Source: Chelydra serpentina (lineage: Eukaryota; Chordata; Testudines; Chelydridae). From it: a DNA stretch of 64,000 bases. Shown here in pieces: positions 57,840 to 64,000 of the stretch (its first letter is position 1; the number at the start of each line of letters is the position of its first letter). Location: NCBI GenBank assembly GCA_037349315.1, contig JBAIAC010000059.1, positions 5,482,001 through 5,546,000 on the forward strand. The letters run 5' to 3'. The translations under genes and the position numbers were made by a program. Under the pieces are notes generated by a model that saw only the letters and a program-made list of their open reading frames with translations, had not been told where the DNA came from and did not search any database.

Positions 57840-58110
57840 TCACACTATTTGGTGTTTCACTTACAGCCCCAGCTGCTGGGATCTAGAAACCTGAGATTCT
57901 CAAGCAGTCACATTTAAGGGAGGAAAAATTTTCTAGCTGGCTCAGTTATGGAGAAAGTGCTTGGAAACTTGACCTGAGTACACCCTAAAAGGTTCAGAAA
58001 CCAGAAGGCAAAGAAAAAGAACCCAACATTTCTTTATTTTAACTCTCATGATTTGTTGGTGCCCAGCTCAGGATGCCTGAACAGTTGGGGGTGGCAGTAC
58101 TATATAAAAG
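57840..58110 (+). repeat. Interspersed repeat, shared with 51905-52155, copy 2
   Basis: Blocks in order: ATTTGGTGTTTCACTTACAGC, CCCAGCTGCTGGGATCTAG, CCCTAAAAGGTTCAGAAACC, AGAAGGCAAAGAAAAAGAACCC and CTCTCATGATTTGTTGGTGCC. It is in the same orientation as the copy in intron 4. Confidence 0.6.
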
Positions 58111-58693
58111 ATGTTCACAGTAGGTTAGCACCATACTGTGAATATTAACATTCTTCCTTTTTCATAATTGATGTGTCACCATTTATAATTTCTGTTTACC
58201 TCTGTACCCCTTTGGACAATGAAATCCACTAGATCAGTCAATTTCATGTTCTGGTTCTCATGCATTAGCACAATGCTATTTTGTTTGGAGTTCCAACCCT
58301 GCAGGGAAGCATTATACTGGGTAGAGTACCCCAGAGATCCTATTTAAATTCTGCCACTGAATTAACAGGAGAGTTGGGGTGACTACCCTTGACCCTGACA
58401 CAGTCAACCCCTTTTTGAAACACTGCTCCCAGAGGTAACTTGTCACTAGGGCCCATGAAAATAATCCCAACCCTCTTTTTAAAATTTTGTATATTTGCCT
58501 TGGAATGGAACAAATTGCTCCAAATGGAAGGTACAGTAATTTCCAGAATACTTCGTCAAGAGAGAAAACTCCCTCCCCAAACACCTTACTGCCACTTCAG
58601 ATTATACTGTACACTTGTGCTATGCTACTTTATACAGTCAGTATAGTGTTCAGGAACACTTCCATAACATACATTTGATCACTAAGAGATTAT

Positions 58694-58738
58694 GGGTGCA
58701 ATCCTGGTCCCACTGACGTCCATGGGAGTTTTGCACCT
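58694..58738. repeat. Small hairpin, MITE-like
   Basis: GGTGCAATCCTGGTCCCACTG, then GACGTCCATGGGAGTTTTGCACC. The outer words GGTGCAA and TTGCACC are inverted. It resembles the core of short turtle inverted-repeat elements. Confidence 0.4.
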
Positions 58739-59822
58739 ATTGCCTCATTTCCTTGGTAGAAGAGAGCATATTCGTTTAAAGAGGAAATTAAAAGAATAAA
58801 TATTTCAATCCTTCCAAGACACTCGTGTTGTTGCAGGCTAGAAGGGAATTCTCGTGGAAGTTCCTTGTTAATATGTTGACTCCACATCGCTGCTGCACAT
58901 GAATTTAAAAAAAAAATTTAAAAAATCTCTTTTCACTGAACTTTCAAACCACTAAAAACATTTCTATTATATAGTTTTTATAAAAACTTGTTCCCCTCTT
59001 TTCATAAACAAACCATAAATGTGGGCCCAAAGTACCTGGCAGTGAATGAGTGCATATACAACACCACTGCTGGGGAAGCAGGTGCTTCCAGAACAGAAAT
59101 CAGGCACGTAGCAGAGGAGACGCATGTGTCTCAAGATGATGGTACCACTGCATGTGCATTTCAGCATTCTTTCCAGCTGATCCATGGATCAGCTAAGAGC
59201 AGTAAACATGAAAAAGGTAATGACAGCTTGTTACACAAGGGCCTGATCTAACTCCCACTGGAGAAAACAGAAAGAGTCCCACTGGCTTCAGCAGAAGTTG
59301 GATCAATCCCACAGAAAGGCATGAAAGGAAAGAGATCCAAAGAATTACAGGAAGATTAAGTGGATGAGAGTCATTCTCCATTCAGGGGTGGGTATCACTG
59401 AAAAACGGGTACATTTCCTTCAGGGGAATTTAGAAGGAGTTTTAAACCTAGGATTATATAGACCCATATTATCACACAAGATATAAACCAAGAGGTACAA
59501 GATACATATTTCACACCAACACCACTCAGCAGTGTTAAAACATTAAGGGGGCCTATTTGCCATAAAAACAAAATTGCTGGAAATGCTCTTAAGTTTAAAA
59601 CATCAACTGATTTAAAAAAAAAAAATCAGGATTTTTAGATCTTTTTTTTTTGTTTGACCCAATTAGAAATACAGTGCAATTTAGTGTATTGTTAAAACAT
59701 TTTATGTTTCAACTGGAGAGAAAAAAAAGAACTTAAACTAGGCTGAAACCAGCAGAATTGTTCTCAATTAAATGTTCTTACCTTCTGTTTAGAACAATGC
59801 ACTGTAAAATGACTACACCTTA

Positions 59823-60567
59823 GGCCTTGGCTACACTTACGAGTTACACTTGCAAGGCACGTGCAACGGTGTATCTCCTCAGATACAGTGCTGCATGTAC
59901 TCCACCTCTCCGAGAAGAATAGCAACTGTTGTGAAGTGGGTGGAACGCTGGTCTTTCAGTGTAGCCGAGGAACTCCGCAGTTACTGACCTCCGGAAGCTC
60001 CCTTTGTTTTGAAACGGCACTTCCGGGTTGGAGTTCAGAGCTCCCTTCTTGAGGTGCTTTACAAAACAAACACAGCTACTGTTTGCAGGCGGGGGCTCCG
60101 TTAGGAATGCCGGCAGCAAAGTTGCCTTGGACAGAGACGGCGGCGGGGGGGGGGGGGGGGGGGGGAGAAGAACAGCGGGGGGGGGGGGCAGGGGGAGGGC
60201 TCCGTTTCCCCAAGTTCTCTTTTATCTGCTCTTGCTTTCAGTGATTGAGAGAGAGGCAGGGGATGTGGAGGTGTGTAAACTTAGGAGATAATGAGCTGAC
60301 ACTCTGTGGAGATTCCAAAAACCCACTCTCTCTCCCAACACACTCCCTGTCAAAGTCCCCCTCACCCCGCCCTATTTGAAAAGCACGTTGCAGCCACTTG
60401 AATGCCCATAATGCACCGCTCCCAATACAGCTGCAAATGCCTCAAATGTAGCCACCTTACTGCGCTGGCAGCTGCCAGTGTGGACAGGCTGCAGCGCTTT
60501 CCCTATTCAGCTGTACGAAGACTGGTTTAACTCACAGCGCTGTACATCTGCAAGTGTAGCCAAGGCC
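59823..60567. mobile_element. PIF/Harbinger-like non-autonomous element, 745 bp
   Basis: The ends GGCCTTGGCTACACTT and AAGTGTAGCCAAGGCC are perfect 16-bp inverted repeats. TTA stands on both sides (59820-59822 and 60568-60570), the usual PIF/Harbinger target duplication. The inside is GC-rich with two long G runs near 60147-60193. Open frames here come from composition; no transposase is visible. It resembles the Chompy-type elements of reptiles. Confidence 0.85.
60147..60193 (+). repeat. Poly-G tracts, possible G-quadruplex
   Basis: A run of more than 20 G, a short GAAGAACAGC break, and a second run of at least 10 G. Length is likely to vary between individuals and assemblies. Confidence 0.9.
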
Positions 60568-62136
60568 TTAGAATCAAATGGGAAAAAATGGCATTATTAT
60601 AAGGAAAAAAATGTAGAGTGAGCAATCCATAATATAGTAGAATTTAATAAAAGCACTTGTTCAGGTGAAAATGGAAGCAGAATGGGATATATAACAGATG
60701 TTTAAAGCTTTCTCTTTCTGCTGTAATTAACAAAGGTTCTTGCTTGCATTCTGTTCTGAAGTGACAAACTTTACAGCATGTGAACAAAGCTGTGTAAATG
60801 TGAATAATACTGTGTAAATGGAACTGTGACATTTATGGACATTGCTGAATGTCTTCAAGAATTGCATTAAAAGGTGATTTCTAATACAGTGGGTTGGGCA
60901 AGGAACTACAGTTGGAAGCACTCCAGGGTCCTGCAATTCTCTGAGAGGACCGCCATCTCCATGAAGGCACATGAAATGTAGGAATCCAAATGGCAATGAT
61001 GGACCACATACAGGAAGAATAACATCAGGAACACCCATCTCAGCTGCTAACTAAGCATTAACAGACCTGGCACAGAGGGGAAGAACACAAAGGGGACTGT
61101 AAGCATCTGGGATGTTCGTTTTTTTTGTATGTTTCTTTTAGTTCCCTGTTTCCTTTGGCCAAACTCAGACATCCCTAAAACTGGAATGTTTTAGTCAGTT
61201 GCATGCTGGCCAGTTGTCATTATTTTTTTTAATACTCATCGCAAAGGTATGTAAAGAGACCAGTATAGTTTTGATATACAGTAACTTTGATTTTACTACA
61301 CATGAACATTGTATTCTACTTTACGATTTCTTGTTCAATGAGTAGTCCTGGTATGTCTATGTTTCATGTCTAATTTTGGAAAGAAGAGCCACATCTTTAT
61401 CAGGGCTCGTTCAGTTAGGTGGATCTTATCTTTGTTTAGTAGAGATAATGCATGATTCCTTTACAGTAATGGTTTGAGGGGAAAAGTAAATACATTTAAA
61501 ATTTCTTAATTTTATAAAAAGTATATCATTCTTCTAAACACAAGTAAAATGTACTTTGATTTATTTATATAGAGCTAGTCTATACAAAAAATTTTGTTCT
61601 TAATAAGACATTGTGCAATTGTTATTTATTCCTATTTTGTATTTATATATTAAAGTTTAAGTGAATGTTTAAAGAACTCACATGTAATACTTTAGAGATG
61701 TTTTAATTCAGTGTTTATCAACAGGAAGCAATGGAAAACCTCTCTAGTACAGTTCTGAACATTCATTTTAAAAACAAAATGGACATGGAGCTCACGCTGT
61801 AGATGAAGTAAAAGACATAATATAGCACAAATAGGGTGTTCAAAGAGGAAAATCAGAAGGCTACAGAAAGCTTTCTGCAGAGTGAAGCATAATTTCCTAG
61901 CAATTTAAGGGCATCCTGACTTTGCTTTATCCACCATATTTCAGATTTTCATGTAATTTTCAAAGCGGCAAAGTATGATTTTCTTGTTTAAATTAACCAG
62001 ACTGGTATTCTTCCTGTCAGAGCTTGACATGCAGCCCAGGGAAATTGCCAGCTGTGCTGAGTAAAGTGTAGACACATATGGAAAAGAGTGTATAGAAATG
62101 AGAAAATGGCATGACTATGTAAGTTATACCTAGCAG

Positions 62137-62836
62137 CATAGGCGACGCGTAGAGGGGGGACATGCAGGGGCAAGTGCCCGCCCCCCAGATTTCTGCTTCG
62201 CCTGTCGGGGGAGGGAGGCAGGAGGGAAGAGGGGCTCTGTCCTTCTCCCACTGCACCTGCCCCCGCCCCCGGCACGTTCGGTCCCTGTCCCTGTCAGCCA
62301 GGCCCAGGCAGGGAGTGGAAGGGGCGGGACCAGCTGCTTCTTATGTCAGCTGCTCTGGGTTGCTGCTCTGTGTGGCACAGCAGCTGCCTGTGAGAGCCCA
62401 GGTGAGGAGGCAGCAGCTTCTGCTCCCTAGCCAGGCCCGGCGGCCAGGGATGGGCCCAAAGAGCCAGAATCCCCTCTCCCCACAGCACGTTTGGCCCTGT
62501 CCCTGGCAGCTGGGCCCAGAGGGGAGGGAGATGTGGTGGGAGAAGGACAGAGCTCTCCCAACCCTGCAGGTAACTTTGGTGGGGCAGGGAGAATGCGGCA
62601 GTTCCCGGGCTGGGCACAGGGTGGGAGGTTGACAGGGAAGGTGCTGGGAGCAGGCTCCCAGAGACATGTGCTCCCCTCTCCTGTGGCCCCAGCCACCCCG
62701 GGAGAGGGTGGGATTGGCTGCCCTGACCCAGAGAGGTGGGGCTGGAAGTTCCTCCCAAAGGAGACACATGGGGCAATCACATGTCCTCCCCTTTACATGT
62801 CTCCCACCCAGGATCAGGAGGCACAAGTCATCTATG
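62137..62836. mobile_element. GC-rich hAT-like element, 700 bp
   Basis: The left end CATAGGCGACGCGT and right end (in reverse CATAGATGACTTGTG) are short inverted repeats. The perfect 8-bp duplication CCTAGCAG flanks it (62129-62136 and 62837-62844). GC content is far above the neighbours. Near each end there is an ACATG word next to a G or C run. Long open frames on both strands overlap each other and reflect low stop density, not a gene. Confidence 0.8.
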
Positions 62837-63181
62837 CCTAGCAGGGCCACATTCTTGTTATATTCCACACATAGTGATGTTCCATTCCCATCAATGAGAG
62901 TTCTACACATGCATGACTGGTCCAGCGTCGAACCTGATTAAACAAGAATCCATCGGGCAAGCTCACCGTTAACTCATGTAGAAGATCTGTACCCACCTGC
63001 TTCCACTACATTAATGGACCAGTCCCCAGAATGCAAGTTCTGTGGATGTAGAGTAGCAATTTAAAAATAACTTGATATCACACTGCTCTTTCAACTCTTT
63101 GAAAGTCCCAGGAATATAAGGAAGAATTTAGAGCAGAATTGTAGTTCTGAAGTTGATACTGTATGTAATCATAATCCAAAA

Positions 63182-63300
63182 AAGGACCAGGGCCCCATTG
63201 TGCTAGGAGTTATACAAGCACAAAAAAGATACAATTTCTGCTCCAAATAGCTTACAATCTAAGGGGACGAGATATACCACAGTGGTGGTGGGAGAAAGAT
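63182..63300 (-). repeat. Ancient LINE-tail-like interspersed repeat, copy 5
   Basis: GACCAGGGCCCCATTGTGCTA, GGAGTTATACAAGCACAAAA and CAAATAGCTTACAATCTAAGG are the complement of the tail seen at 17400-17480 (TTGTAAACTCTGTGG, TGTTTGTATAGTTATG). Confidence 0.5.
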
Positions 63301-64000
63301 ACAATTCAATAAATACATCTATATACACACACATTTGTTTTTCCTCCCAAATTATAAATAAAGTAAGTGCCAGCTATCCCTATCTGCCTCTCAAGCCATT
63401 ATTAACTGGCTGATACAGACATCACAGCAGAGAAAGAGGTATTTGAAAAAGAGCACTTACGGATCAGTTCAAGTCACATGTCTCTTTAAATAATATACTA
63501 TAAATAGACCACACTGAAAACTGATATCACATAAAATGTTTTGGTGTTTACTATTTCTATTTTAAAACTACTGTCTTCTTTCAACAGATATTCCCACATT
63601 GTCCACAGTTTGAGCATTTGCATTCAGACTGCAGACTTGAAACAAAGTACCTTATGTTTTGGGTGCCCAGAAGAATTTGTGACTATGACAGACTTTACTA
63701 GCCACTTGTTTGCCTCTTTCAGTTCATTACTAGTGCTGTATGTCATCAGCACTTGAAACATCTTATTCCAAAGCAAATAAAACACTTAGCAGTAATATTA
63801 AATATGAACAGTCAGGAGATCCTACAGAGTTAATATTTAGTTAAGTGAAAATTCAGTGAGAACAAACACACTATGGTCCAAAAAATTTATGCAGTGGGGA
63901 TGAATGTGATTCTCTACATTTAGACAATGGGAAAGTAAGTAGATTCCTAGTATCAACAAGCAATGAGTTCCACAAAGAGCCTCAACTGATACAACTGGAG

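Larger units (their letters stand above)
54077..64000 (+). other. SYT9: SYT9 intron 6 and possible 3' region
   Basis: The donor gtaaga at 54077 is clear, but I could not place the last exon, which should carry only a few codons plus the 3' untranslated region. Recognised contents are a TA microsatellite, the DNA elements at 54661-56137, 59823-60567 and 62137-62836, and repeats at 56535-56700, 57840-58110, 58694-58738 and 63182-63300. The rest (56140-56530, 58120-58690, 58740-59820, 60570-62128, 62850-63180, 63300-64000) shows nothing assignable. Confidence 0.7.

Noticed and set aside
60028..60291. Open frame with a glycine run
   Set aside because: The glycines come from a poly-G tract in a Harbinger-like element.
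61870..61885. Candidate last SYT9 exon after CTTTCTGCAG
   Set aside because: A good acceptor, but only three codons to a stop and no similarity to the expected end.
62162..62910. Several overlapping open frames of 90-190 codons on both strands
   Set aside because: They lie inside a GC-rich mobile element and overlap in opposite strands. There is no recognisable domain and the residue content follows the base composition.
63660..63682. Candidate last SYT9 exon after GGTGCCCAG
   Set aside because: Starts with a lysine codon as expected, but the match is a single residue and the pyrimidine tract is poor.
1..64000. CRISPR arrays, operons, ribosomal or transfer RNA genes, toxin or defence systems
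   Set aside because: The window is vertebrate nuclear DNA. The only tRNA-like sequence is the SINE head at 33291-33237, which is not a functional tRNA gene.

Overview
This window looks like nuclear DNA from a cryptodiran turtle. CR1 LINEs dominate, in several subfamilies. There is one tRNA-derived SINE with a CR1-type 3' tail, as in the tortoise Cry SINE, along with MIR-like SINEs and many short inverted-repeat DNA elements. Gene density is low and introns are large. The species call rests on recognising these repeat types by eye, not on a database search.

The only host protein gene I can support is SYT9 (synaptotagmin 9) on the + strand. Five internal coding exons are visible: 7609-7960, 11686-12232, 51708-51828, 52972-53143 and 53947-54076. 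All have AG acceptors and GT donors, and the reading frame is continuous across every junction (codons split G|AT, CG|G, none, G|AT, CG|T). Together they encode the transmembrane segment, the linker, C2A, C2B and the C-terminal WHXL motif, about 440 residues. The first exon lies upstream of the window. The last exon should hold only a few codons and was not located; it may lie beyond 64000. Bases 1-7608 are therefore read as intron 1, and everything after 54076 as intron 6 and possibly 3' sequence.

Region by region: 1-7.6 kb (intron 1) holds an old CR1, a MIR, a Harbinger-like MITE and a short repeat with direct flanking duplications. Intron 2 (7961-11685) carries two copies of one hAT-type MITE in opposite orientation, each with a perfect 8-bp target duplication. 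Intron 3 (12233-51707) is 39.5 kb and holds no other gene. It contains a LINE cluster at 28.2-35.9 kb with three CR1 copies that still show reverse transcriptase motifs; one has a single open frame of about 620 codons. It also holds the SINE and many MIR, MITE and CR1 tails. A 227-bp element with 92-bp near-perfect inverted arms ends 28 bp before exon 4. After exon 6 there are three larger inverted-repeat DNA elements (54661-56137, 59823-60567, 62137-62836).

I found no RNA gene, CRISPR, operon or prokaryote-like system. The most interesting signals are transposon insertions very close to SYT9 splice acceptors, and a SINE together with its likely LINE partner family in the same window.
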